The notes under the pieces are model-generated. The model worked only from the letters and a program-made list of their open reading frames with translations, had not been told where the DNA came from and made no database searches. A DNA stretch of 6,066 nt from contig VGDA01000234.1 of the NCBI GenBank assembly GCA_016869915.1, positions 1 through 6,066 on the forward strand. The letters are read 5' to 3'. This DNA comes from Alphaproteobacteria bacterium. GTDB lineage: Bacteria > Pseudomonadota > Alphaproteobacteria > CACIAM-22H2. Position numbers and translations under genes: made by a program. Of the stretch, positions 1 to 6,066 are shown piece after piece (position 1 is the stretch's first letter; every line of letters starts with the position of its first letter).

Positions 1-1203
1 CGCGGCGCGCAGCCCCGCGGGACCGCCGCCGACCACCGCGACCTTGCGCGGCCGCGTCGTCGGCTCGGCCGTGTCGTCGCCCATCGCGCGCTCGTTGCCG
101 GCGCCGGGGTTGTGGATGCAGGCGATCGGCGCCTGCGCGAAGATCGAGGACATGCACCAGTTCGCCCCGACGCAGGGGCGGATGCGACGGCCCTCGCCGC
201 GCGCGGCCTTCGCGACCCAGGCCGGATCGGCGACCAGGGCGCGGGCCAGCGCGACCATGTCGCAGTCGCCGGACGCGATGTGGCGCTCGGCCTCCTCGGG
301 CGTGACGATGCGCCCGACGCCGACGACCGGCAGCCTGACCGCCTGCTTCACCTTGCGCGTCGCCGCCATCTGGAACCCGTGCTCCTGCGGCGAGGTCGGG
401 TAGATGAGCATGCGGTTGAGATACGTGCCGTGGCTGCACGAGATGTAGTCGAGATGGCCGGTCGCCTCGAGGCGCCGCGCGATGTCGGCCCAGTCGTCGG
501 GACGCAGCCCGCCCTCGTGGCCATCGTCGGAGTTGATGCGCACGCCGACGATCATGTCGGGCCCGGCCTCCTGGCGCGTCGCGTCCAGGATCTCCATGAC
601 GATGCGCAGCCGGTTCTCGATCGATCCGCCGAAGGCGTCCTTGCGGTGGTTCGTCGCCGGCGACAGGAACTGGTTGAGCAGGTAGCCGTGCGACATCGAA
701 TGGACCTCGACGCCGTCGAGCCCGCCCTCGCGCGCGTAGCGCGCCGAGAGGCGATAGCCCTCGACGATCTCGGCGATGTCGGCCGCGGTCATCTCGTGCG
801 GCATCTCGCGATAGACCGAGCACGGCACCGCCGAGGGCGCCCAGACCGGCAGGCCGTTGGTGACGGAGCTCGTCTCGCGGCCGCGATGCCAGGGCTGGCA
901 CAGGATCTTCGTGCCGTGCGCGTGGACCGCGTCGGCGATCTTCCGGTACTCCGGCACCATGCGCGGGTCGAAGGCGAAGGCCTTGCCCTTGTAGGGCTGG
1001 GTCGTCGGATGGACGGCCATCGCCTCCATCGTGATGATGCCGACGCCGTTGCGCGCGCGCTCGGCGTAGTAGTCGAGATGCGCCTGCGTGAAGAGATGGT
1101 CCTTCACGAGCAGCGTGGCGTGCGCGGCCATCCACACGCGGTTGCGGATCTCGTGCCTGCCGAGCCGGATCGGGCTGAGCAGCGTCGGGTAGTGGACGGA
1201 CAT
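1..1203 (-). CDS. NADH:flavin oxidoreductase of the TMADH / 2,4-dienoyl-CoA reductase class (partial, C-terminus off the left edge)
   Basis: Translating the minus strand from the ATG at 1203 gives 401 residues open to the window edge. Residues 1-330 form an OYE-type FMN TIM barrel: start PTLLSPIRLG and RNRVWMAAHAT, QPWHRGR at 103-109, DGVEVHSMSHGYLLNQFLSP ending in a barrel loop with His172, GGSIENRLR, GVRINSDD with Arg222, VGVGRI with Arg298, and LARALVADP with Arg321. An iron-sulfur loop follows with Cys344, Cys350 and Cys362; the expected second cysteine is Ala347. RKVAVVGGGPAG (GGGPAG at 392-397) opens the dinucleotide-binding domain. Full family members have about 670-730 residues, so roughly 270-330 are missing. 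The ATG lies 8 bases after the DppF-type stop, with GAGG six bases before it, and gives the family's usual N-terminus. The reaction is unknown: enoyl reduction (FadH-like) and N-demethylation of methylated amines (TMADH- or DgcA-like) are both possible. His168-Ser169 replaces the tyrosine that TMADH has at 169. Family is confident; substrate is not. Confidence 0.9.
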   Translation of the reverse strand, partial: MSVHYPTLLSPIRLGRHEIRNRVWMAAHATLLVKDHLFTQAHLDYYAERARNGVGIITMEAMAVHPTTQPYKGKAFAFDPRMVPEYRKIADAVHAHGTKILCQPWHRGRETSSVTNGLPVWAPSAVPCSVYREMPHEMTAADIAEIVEGYRLSARYAREGGLDGVEVHSMSHGYLLNQFLSPATNHRKDAFGGSIENRLRIVMEILDATRQEAGPDMIVGVRINSDDGHEGGLRPDDWADIARRLEATGHLDYISCSHGTYLNRMLIYPTSPQEHGFQMAATRKVKQAVRLPVVGVGRIVTPEEAERHIASGDCDMVALARALVADPAWVAKAARGEGRRIRPCVGANWCMSSIFAQAPIACIHNPGAGNERAMGDDTAEPTTRPRKVAVVGGGPAGLRAA

Positions 1204-1214
1204 GGGATGCCTCA
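1203..1214 (-). promoter_or_regulatory. Ribosome-binding site of the oxidoreductase overlapping the upstream stop codon
   Basis: On the minus strand the sequence reads TGAGGCATCCCATG. The GAGG core shares bases with the TGA stop of the DppF-type gene and sits six bases before the ATG. This supports the chosen start. It also suggests that ribosomes finishing the ATPase gene reinitiate on the oxidoreductase, tying its expression to the transporter. Confidence 0.6.
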
Positions 1215-2189
1215 GGCTCTGGCGCCGGTCCTCGGCTCGTCGATGCGGATGCAGGCGGCCTCCGCCGAGCCACCGTGCCGCGACACGAGCGGCGGCCGCG
1301 TCGCGCGGCAGGCGTCGCGTGCGTCGGGGCAGCGGCTGGCGAATGGGCAGCCCGGCGGCAGGGAGATCGGGCTCGGGATCTCGCCCTCGAGGCGGATGCG
1401 CTCCGGCCGGTGCGAGGGATCGGGCGAGAGATGCGCGGAGATCAGCGCGCGCGTGTAGGGATGCTCCGGCTCCTCGAAGATGCGCCGCGTCGGCGCGCGC
1501 TCCATGACCGAGCCGAGGTAGAGGACGACCACCTCGTCGCTGATGAGCCGCAGCGTGCCGAGGTCGTGGGTGATGAACAGCATGCCGGCGCCGGTCGTCG
1601 CGCGGATCTCCGCCAGCAGCTCGAGGATCCCAGCGCGCACCGACAGGTCGAGCGAGCTCGTCGGCTCGTCGAGCACGATGAGCTTCGGGTCCGTGGCGAT
1701 GGCGCGCGCGACGCAGACGCGCTGCAGCTGGCCGCCGGAGAGCTCGCCCGGAAGGCGGTCGAGCATCGCGCGGTCGAGATGCACGCGCTCGGCAAGCGCC
1801 TCCGCGCGCTCCCGTCGCTCGGCCTTGCCGAGCCGCGCATGGAGCAGCAGCGGCTCCTCGATCAGGCGGCGCGCGCTGTGGCGCGGGTTCAGCGCGCTCC
1901 ACGGGTCCTGGAACACCATCTGCATGCGCGGCCGCAGCGGCATGCACTCCGCCTCCGACAGCGCGGTGATGTCCTGCCCGTCGAAGAGGATGCGCCCGCC
2001 CGTCGGCTGCAGCAGCCGCAGCACGGTGCGCCCGATCGTGGACTTGCCGGAGCCGCTCTCGCCGACCAGCCCGACCGTCTGACCGGGTCGGATGGAGAAG
2101 CCCACGTCGTTGACGGCATGGACCTTCTGGCCCCTGCCCATCGCGAAGTGCTTGGAGAGCCCCTCGACGGCGAGGATCGGCGAGGTCAT
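1212..2189 (-). CDS. Dipeptide/oligopeptide-type ABC transporter ATP-binding protein, DppF/OppF class
   Basis: This 325-residue cytoplasmic ATPase would form the nucleotide-binding heterodimer with the DppD-type protein encoded just upstream. All catalytic elements are intact: Walker A GESGSGKST (43-51), Q-loop Gln94 in VFQDPWSALNP, signature LSGGQLQR (150-157), Walker B LIVLDEPTSSLD (170-181) with catalytic Glu175, and switch His208 in ITHDLG. The C-terminal oligopeptide-transporter extension begins at HPYTRALISA (243-252) and carries Cys281, Cys287, Cys294 and Cys313. The order of the two ATPases and the QDPWSALNPR stretch place it in the DppF/OppF rather than DppD/OppD group. Length is typical. 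The ATG overlaps the preceding stop as ATGA, and GGAGG lies four bases before it. The transported substrate cannot be told from an ATPase; peptides, nickel, opines and other small solutes are all handled by this family. Confidence 0.95.
   Translation of the reverse strand: MTSPILAVEGLSKHFAMGRGQKVHAVNDVGFSIRPGQTVGLVGESGSGKSTIGRTVLRLLQPTGGRILFDGQDITALSEAECMPLRPRMQMVFQDPWSALNPRHSARRLIEEPLLLHARLGKAERRERAEALAERVHLDRAMLDRLPGELSGGQLQRVCVARAIATDPKLIVLDEPTSSLDLSVRAGILELLAEIRATTGAGMLFITHDLGTLRLISDEVVVLYLGSVMERAPTRRIFEEPEHPYTRALISAHLSPDPSHRPERIRLEGEIPSPISLPPGCPFASRCPDARDACRATRPPLVSRHGGSAEAACIRIDEPRTGARA
2186..2189 (-). other. ATGA stop/start overlap, DppD to DppF
   Basis: The minus strand reads ATGA: the ATG opens the DppF-type gene and the TGA closes the DppD-type gene. 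The overlap implies translational coupling between the two ATPases, which are needed in equal amounts. A GGAGG sequence just upstream also allows independent initiation. Confidence 0.85.
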
Positions 2190-3160
2190 GGCGCCTCCGG
2201 GCGATGGCAGCGCGCCAGGTGTCCGCCGGCGGCGCCGGACCAGGGCGGCGGCACCGCGCAGGCCGCGTCGGCGCGCGGGCAGCGCAGCCGGTAGTGGCAG
2301 CCCTCGGGCAGCGCGAAGAGGTTGGGCGGCGCGCCGCCGAAGACGCGTCCCGACCCGATCACCAGCCGCTCCGGCGTCGAGTCGACGAGGTTGATCGTGT
2401 AGGGATGGCGCGGGCGCGAGAGCACGTCGCGGGTGGCGCCCTGCTCGACGATGCCGCCCGCGTACATGACGGCGACGTCGTCGCAGTAATGCGCCACCAC
2501 GCCGAGGTCGTGGGTGATGACGATCGCGCCGAGGCCGCGCGCGCGCACCATCCCCTGGATGAGGTCGAGGATCTGCGCCTGCACGGTGACGTCGAGCCCG
2601 GTGGTCGGCTCGTCGGCGATCACGAGCTGCGGCTCGTTGATCAGCGCCATGGCGATCAGGACGCGCTGCGCCATTCCGCCCGAGAGCTCGTGCGGCCAGG
2701 CCCGCGCGCGGCGCTCGGGGTCCGGCAGCCCGACCGCGGCGAGCATCTCGACCGCGCGGCGCCGCGCGGCCGCGGCGTCGACCCTGCGGTGGGCACGATG
2801 CGCGCGGGCGAGCTGCTCGCCGATGCGCGCCAGTGGGTCGAGCGAGGCGCGCGGGTTCTGGACGATCAGAGCCAGCCGGTCGCCACGCAGCGCGTTGAGG
2901 CGCTCTGGCGGCAGCGACACGAGGTCCTGCCCCTCGAAGGCGATGCGCCCCGCGACGATGCGCGCGGGCGGCCTGAGCAGCCCCATGATCGACAGCGCAG
3001 TGAGCGACTTGCCCGCGCCGGTCTCGCCGACGAGGCCGAGGATGCGGCCGCGCTCGAGGCTGAAGCCGACGCCGTTGAGGGCGCGCGCGACGCGGACCTC
3101 GTTGTCCAGCGAGCGCGAGACGAAATGCGTATGGAGGTCCTCGACCGAGAGCAGCGTCAT
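2186..3160 (-). CDS. Dipeptide/oligopeptide-type ABC transporter ATP-binding protein, DppD/OppD class
   Basis: This 324-residue ATPase starts MTLLSVEDLHTHF. The reading frame stays open upstream as far as 3706, but that extension only shadows the permease gene. The ATG at 3160 gives the family's N-terminus and an ATGA overlap with the permease stop. Motifs: Walker A GETGAGKS (45-52), Q-loop Gln101 in IVQNPRASLDP, signature LSGGMAQR (159-166), Walker B LVIADEPTTGLD (179-190) with Glu184, and switch His217. The Q-loop reads QNP where QDP is usual, a mild change. The C-terminal extension starts at RHPYT (251-255) and holds Cys288, Cys294, Cys301 and Cys318, nearly the same spacing as in its partner ATPase. 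It should couple ATP hydrolysis to solute movement through the two permeases. The ribosome-binding sequence is weak (GCGGGAA directly before the ATG), so translation probably depends on coupling. Confidence 0.95.
   Translation of the reverse strand: MTLLSVEDLHTHFVSRSLDNEVRVARALNGVGFSLERGRILGLVGETGAGKSLTALSIMGLLRPPARIVAGRIAFEGQDLVSLPPERLNALRGDRLALIVQNPRASLDPLARIGEQLARAHRAHRRVDAAAARRRAVEMLAAVGLPDPERRARAWPHELSGGMAQRVLIAMALINEPQLVIADEPTTGLDVTVQAQILDLIQGMVRARGLGAIVITHDLGVVAHYCDDVAVMYAGGIVEQGATRDVLSRPRHPYTINLVDSTPERLVIGSGRVFGGAPPNLFALPEGCHYRLRCPRADAACAVPPPWSGAAGGHLARCHRPEAP
3157..3160 (-). other. ATGA stop/start overlap, DppC to DppD
   Basis: The DppC-type stop and the DppD-type start share ATGA on the minus strand. 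The upstream ribosome-binding sequence is poor, so reinitiation by the ribosome finishing the permease is the likely route to translation of the ATPase. Confidence 0.85.
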
Positions 3161-4035
3161 TTCCCGCTCTTGCGCTGGGGGTCGAGGACGTCCTGCGCGC
3201 CGTCGCCGAACATGTTGAAGCCGAGCACGAGCAGGATCAGCGCGCAGCCCGGGAAGATCGCGACCCACCACTGGCCGGTGACGATGAACTCCGCGCCCTG
3301 GCGGATCATCGCGCCCCATTCCGGCGTGGGCTGCTGGATGCCGACGCCGAGGAAGGCGAGCGTCGCGCTGATGCGCACGGCCCAGGCTGCGCGGACCGAG
3401 GTCTGCGCGATCGCGCCGCGCAACGCGTTGGGCAGCAGGTGCACGAAGAGGATGCGCCAGGTCGGGTTGCCGAGCGCGCGCGCCGCCTCGACGAAGTTGC
3501 TGGAGCGCAGGGCGAGCACCTCGGCGCGCACCACGCGCACGAAGATCGGCGCGTCGATAAGGCCGATCACGAAGATGACGTTGGCGAGCGACTGGCCGGT
3601 GGCCGCCACGATCGCGAGCGCGAGGATGATGATCGGGAAGACGCGCAGCGCGTCGAAGACCCGCATCGTCGTCTCGTCGAGCAGGCCGCCCTTGTAGCCG
3701 GTCCACAGCCCGATCGGAACGCCCAGCGCGAGGCCGATGGCGACGGAGGGCACGGCGATGCCGAAGGCGTAGAGCGAGCCGTAGATGACCCGGCTGAAGA
3801 CGTCCATGCCGTTGCCGTCGGTGCCGAACCAGAAGCGCGCGCTGGGCGGCTTCAGCACCTCGGACGGGTAGGCGCGCACGGGGTCGTGCGGCATGACCGT
3901 GCCGTGGAAGATCGCGAGCAGCGCGAAGACGAGGATGATCGCGGCGCCGATGGCCATCGTCGGGCTGCGCCGCGCCAGGCCGACGAGGCGCCGGCCGAGC
4001 CGGGCGGGGAGGGAGGCGGCGGTCGCGGCGCTCAT
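3157..4035 (-). CDS. Dipeptide/oligopeptide-type ABC transporter permease, DppC/OppC class
   Basis: This 292-residue inner-membrane protein forms the channel with the DppB-type subunit. The N-terminus is polar and basic (LPARLGRRLVGLARRSP) and leads into a first membrane segment at about 27-45, the OppC N-terminal domain. A short periplasmic stretch follows with FWFGTDGNGMDVFSRVIYG (68-86), the conserved region that precedes the permease core; the usual Gly-Arg-Asp here reads Gly-Met-Asp. Hydrophobic segments at about 88-112, 132-168, 214-233 and 256-275 make up the core. The cytoplasmic EAA loop that contacts the ATPases is EAARALGNPTWRILFVHLLP (183-202). The frame is open further upstream, to 4563, but that part shadows the DppB gene. 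The ATG at 4035 overlaps the DppB stop as ATGA and yields the normal family length. The stop at 3157-3159 overlaps the DppD start in the same way. Confidence 0.94.
   Translation of the reverse strand: MSAATAASLPARLGRRLVGLARRSPTMAIGAAIILVFALLAIFHGTVMPHDPVRAYPSEVLKPPSARFWFGTDGNGMDVFSRVIYGSLYAFGIAVPSVAIGLALGVPIGLWTGYKGGLLDETTMRVFDALRVFPIIILALAIVAATGQSLANVIFVIGLIDAPIFVRVVRAEVLALRSSNFVEAARALGNPTWRILFVHLLPNALRGAIAQTSVRAAWAVRISATLAFLGVGIQQPTPEWGAMIRQGAEFIVTGQWWVAIFPGCALILLVLGFNMFGDGAQDVLDPQRKSGK
4032..4035 (-). other. ATGA stop/start overlap, DppB to DppC
   Basis: The DppB-type stop and the DppC-type start share ATGA on the minus strand. This settles the DppC start among several possible upstream codons in an open frame and implies coupled synthesis of the two permeases. 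Confidence 0.85.
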
Positions 4036-5048
4036 CCCGAGGCCCCCGAGCGCGGCTCGAGCAGGAAGCCCAGCACGTCCACCAGCAGGAAGACGAGCAC
4101 CGAGAACAGCGCGAGGAAGAGCACGTAGCCCTGCACGACCGCGAAGTCGCCCGAGGTGATGGCGTGCAGCCCGTACTGGCCGATGCCGCCCCAGGCGAAG
4201 ACGTACTCGATCAGCGAGGCCGTCCCCACAAGCCCGGTGACCTCCGTGCCGATGAAGGTGGCGACGGGCACCAGCGCGTTGCGCCAGACGATGCGGCGCA
4301 CCGCGCGCTCGGGCAGGCCGGCGGCGCGCGCGAGGCGCACGTAGTCGCGGCCCAGCACCTCGAGCGCCATGGCGCGCGTCTGCTTGATGATCGGCGCCGA
4401 GGCGACGATCGCGACGCAGATCACCGGCAGCACGAGCTGCGAGAGGGCGGAATGCGCGGCCTCCCAGTTCGCCGTCAGCAGCCCGTCCACGAGGTAGCTC
4501 CCGGTGATGCGCGGCGGCGGCGACACGATGAGGCTGATGCGCCCCATGCCGGGCGGCGCCCATTCCAGGAGGAAGAAGAACACGAAGAGCATCACGAGCC
4601 CGAGCCAGTAGGTCGGGATCGAGAAGCCGAGCAGCGACAGGAACCGGCTCGCCTGGTCGAAGGGGCCGTCCGCGCGCAGCGCCGCGCGCAGGCCGACCGG
4701 GATCCCGATCGCCGCGCCGAGCAGCACGCCCCAGAACATGAGCTCGAAGGTGACGGGCACGCGGTCGACGAGCTCGGCGAGCACGGGCTTGTTGCTGAGC
4801 CAGGAGCGCCCGAGGTCGAAGGAGACTACCTTCTGGGTGTAGATCAGGAACTGCGTCGCCAGCGGCTGTTCGAGGCCGAGCTCGCGGCGCACCAGCTCGA
4901 TCTCCTGCACGGTCGCCGTCGGGCCGGCGAGCAGCGCGACGGGATCCTGCCCACCGATGCGCACCAGCGCGAAGGTGAAGAACAGGACGCCGACCAGCAG
5001 CGGGATGGAGAACAGGAGCCGCCGGGCGAGGAATGCGGGGAGGGTCAT
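4032..5048 (-). CDS. Dipeptide/oligopeptide-type ABC transporter permease, DppB/OppB class
   Basis: This 338-residue inner-membrane subunit is of usual length for the DppB family. It begins MTLPAFLARRLLFSIPLLVG, the typical first membrane helix (about 11-29). A periplasmic region carries VQEIELVRRELGLEQPLATQ (47-66) and FDLGRSW (77-83), as family members do. Further hydrophobic segments lie at about 102-124, 138-162, 205-221, 262-284 and 303-330. The EAA-type loop is DYVRLARAAGLPERAVRRI (235-253), followed by WRNALVPV. No ATG, GTG or TTG lies in frame in the gap upstream, so the ATG at 5048 is the only reasonable start. The 17 bases before it (GGACCTCGCGCCAGCGC) contain no good Shine-Dalgarno sequence, and a strong hairpin lies immediately upstream. 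Its translation may therefore be weak compared with the binding protein. Confidence 0.95.
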   Translation of the reverse strand: MTLPAFLARRLLFSIPLLVGVLFFTFALVRIGGQDPVALLAGPTATVQEIELVRRELGLEQPLATQFLIYTQKVVSFDLGRSWLSNKPVLAELVDRVPVTFELMFWGVLLGAAIGIPVGLRAALRADGPFDQASRFLSLLGFSIPTYWLGLVMLFVFFFLLEWAPPGMGRISLIVSPPPRITGSYLVDGLLTANWEAAHSALSQLVLPVICVAIVASAPIIKQTRAMALEVLGRDYVRLARAAGLPERAVRRIVWRNALVPVATFIGTEVTGLVGTASLIEYVFAWGGIGQYGLHAITSGDFAVVQGYVLFLALFSVLVFLLVDVLGFLLEPRSGASG

Positions 5049-5121
5049 GCGCTGGCGCGAGGTCCGCCCCCGCCGCCGGCGTCGTCGCGACGGCGGTGGC
5101 GGGGGCTGGAGAGTCCGTGGA
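5049..5121 (-). other. Gap between binding-protein and DppB genes
   Basis: This 73-base stretch is the only sizeable gap inside the transcription unit; every other junction overlaps or is 8 bases long. It holds the inverted repeat at 5066-5106, starting 15 bases after the binding-protein stop codon. I see no separate promoter in it: it is almost entirely G and C, with no recognisable -10 element. Confidence 0.8.
5066..5106 (-). promoter_or_regulatory. Strong intercistronic stem-loop (41-base inverted repeat)
   Basis: The 41 bases run from GCCCCCGCC to GGCGGGGGC on the plus strand and are almost self-complementary. The arms are 19 bases each around a 3-base loop, with nine perfect outer pairs, one G/T position (10 against 32), one G/G mismatch (14 against 28), and perfect pairing elsewhere. 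In the minus-strand mRNA the G/T position becomes an A/C mismatch, so the outer nine pairs and inner five pairs carry the stem. There is no T-run after it on the minus strand, so it does not look like a simple intrinsic terminator. In binding-protein transport operons, stem-loops at this position commonly protect the upstream binding-protein message and lower permease expression. That role is inferred here; the repeat itself is directly visible. Confidence 0.75.
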
Positions 5122-6066
5122 TCATCCGACCTTCAGGTCGACCCAGCGCTCGTGGTCGTCGGGATGGGGCGTCCAGCCGACGATGTTCGGCGCCATGGCC
5201 TCGAAGATGGTCGGATAGACGGTGAGCAGCCAGGGCGCGTCGTCCATCCAGACCTTCTGCGCCTGGCGCATAAGGTCGTAGCGCTTCTCGCGGTCGAGCG
5301 TCTGTCGCCCCTGGTCGACGAGCGCGTCGAGCGCCGGGTTCGCGTAGCGCGCCCGGTTCGACACGCCCTTGCTGTGCGCCAGCAGGTAGAGGCAGTAGAC
5401 CGGGTCGAGCACGATCGGGCCGTCCTCGAAGGCGAAGAACGGCATGTCCATGCGGTTGATGGCGCCGCGCGCGCGCAGGTCGGCCAGCGTGATCTTGGTC
5501 GGCCTGGCGGTGACGCCGACCTCCTTGAGCTGGGCGGCGACCTGGATGCAGAGCGGCTCCTCCCACCAGTACTCGGAGCCGTAGAGCAGCTCGACCTCGA
5601 AGCCGTTTGGGTAGCCGGCCTCCGCCAGCATCGCCTTCGCCTTCGCGGGGTCGTGGGGATAGCGGAAATGGCTCGGGTCGTACCCGCCGAGCGCGGGCGG
5701 CACGATCGAACGCGCCTCGGTGGCCAGGCCGAAATAGATCGAGTCGGCGAAGGCCTGCCTGTTGACGGCATGGTTGAGCGCCTGGCGAACGCGCACGTCG
5801 TCGAAGGGCTTGATGCCGACATTCATGCGGATCGACGACATCGAGCGGCCGAACGTGTCCTGGACCTTCACGTTGCGGTCGCTCTGCAGGTCCTTCACGA
5901 ACTGCGTCGACGGGCGCTCGATCCACTGGACCTGGCGGCTCTTGAGCAGCGTCAGGCGGCTGCCGGCTGAAGGCACCGCGCGGTAGATGACGCGGTCGTA
6001 GAAGGGCTTCTCGCGGAAGTAGTTCGGATTGGCCACGAACACGGCCTGCTCGCCGGGACGCAGCTC
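5122..6066 (-). CDS. Extracellular solute-binding protein, family 5 (DppA/OppA type; partial, N-terminus off the right edge)
   Basis: The frame is open from the window edge to the TGA at 5122-5124, giving the last 314 residues. Family members usually have about 500-550, so some 200 residues, including any signal peptide, are missing. Recognisable family 5 features (fragment numbering) are NPNYFREKPFYDRVIYR (13-29), DVRVRQALNHAVNRQAF (90-106), PHDPAKAKAMLAEAGYPNGF (137-156), and DPVYCLYLL plus YANPALDALV (241-250) near the C-terminus. It would bind the transported solute in the periplasm and deliver it to the DppB/DppC channel. GTG at 6042 is an internal valine codon, not the start: the frame and the family homology continue upstream through ELRPGEQA to the edge. 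The ligand is unknown. Family 5 proteins bind peptides, nickel, opines, sugars and other solutes, and nothing visible here decides between them. Confidence 0.93.
   Translation of the reverse strand, partial: ELRPGEQAVFVANPNYFREKPFYDRVIYRAVPSAGSRLTLLKSRQVQWIERPSTQFVKDLQSDRNVKVQDTFGRSMSSIRMNVGIKPFDDVRVRQALNHAVNRQAFADSIYFGLATEARSIVPPALGGYDPSHFRYPHDPAKAKAMLAEAGYPNGFEVELLYGSEYWWEEPLCIQVAAQLKEVGVTARPTKITLADLRARGAINRMDMPFFAFEDGPIVLDPVYCLYLLAHSKGVSNRARYANPALDALVDQGRQTLDREKRYDLMRQAQKVWMDDAPWLLTVYPTIFEAMAPNIVGWTPHPDDHERWVDLKVG

Noticed and set aside
112..1458. 448-codon open frame on the plus strand opposite the oxidoreductase and the DppF-type gene
   Set aside because: It mirrors confident minus-strand genes. 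Its product is dominated by Arg, Ala, Asp and His with no recognisable domain, as expected from the complement of GC-rich codons.
2204..3697. 497-codon open frame on the plus strand opposite the DppD- and DppC-type genes
   Set aside because: Same cause: low stop-codon frequency opposite GC-biased genes. The minus-strand genes carry every expected ABC motif and form continuous overlaps.
3161..3706. N-terminal extension of the DppD-type frame (182 extra residues)
   Set aside because: The extension lies inside the DppC-type gene in another frame and has arginine-rich shadow composition. The ATG at 3160 gives the standard N-terminus and an ATGA overlap.
4036..4563. N-terminal extension of the DppC-type frame
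   Set aside because: It shadows the DppB-type gene; the extra residues are Arg/Ala/His-rich and do not resemble any permease N-terminus.
5066..5106. Hairpin read as a rho-independent terminator
   Set aside because: No T-run follows the stem on either strand, and the downstream permease genes are required for the importer, so full termination here is unlikely.
4164..5225. 353-codon open frame on the plus strand across DppB and the gap
   Set aside because: Composition is Arg/Glu/His/Asp-rich and low in complexity, with no membrane segments or motifs. It runs through the hairpin and opposite a clear permease gene.
1..6066. Search for tRNA, rRNA, CRISPR arrays, insertion-sequence ends, phage or toxin-antitoxin genes
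   Set aside because: Nothing seen. The window is filled by six contiguous metabolic and transport genes with uniform composition.

Overview
The window reads as part of one transcription unit on the minus strand: a peptide/nickel-type (Dpp/Opp) ABC importer followed by an old-yellow-enzyme-type flavoprotein. Base composition is very GC-rich with strong G/C preference at third codon positions, and the genes are packed tightly. This suits a high-GC proteobacterium, with an alphaproteobacterium my best guess. Nothing in the window fixes the genus, and there are no RNA genes, insertion sequences, CRISPR arrays or phage genes.

In transcription order (right to left): the C-terminal 314 residues of a family 5 extracellular solute-binding protein (5122-6066, N-terminus beyond the right edge); a 73-base gap holding a strong GC-rich inverted repeat (5066-5106); a DppB-type permease (4032-5048); a DppC-type permease (3157-4035); a DppD-type ATPase (2186-3160); a DppF-type ATPase (1212-2189); and, 8 bases further on, the first 401 residues of an FMN/iron-sulfur oxidoreductase of the trimethylamine dehydrogenase / 2,4-dienoyl-CoA reductase class (1-1203, C-terminus beyond the left edge). 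The three junctions from DppB to DppF are all 4-base ATGA stop/start overlaps, so translation of the four membrane and ATPase subunits is probably coupled.

As a system, the binding protein would capture a solute in the periplasm, the DppB/DppC pair would form the channel and the two ATPases would power uptake. The flavoenzyme at the end of the same unit suggests that the imported compound, or a product of it, is reduced or oxidatively demethylated in the cytoplasm. The substrate cannot be read from the sequence. No promoter is visible; it should lie upstream of the binding-protein gene, outside the window.

I do not see a new type of system here. The points that deserve a second look are an alanine in place of one of the four iron-sulfur cysteines of the flavoenzyme, the hairpin between the binding-protein and permease genes, and a matching four-cysteine pattern at the C-termini of both ATPases.
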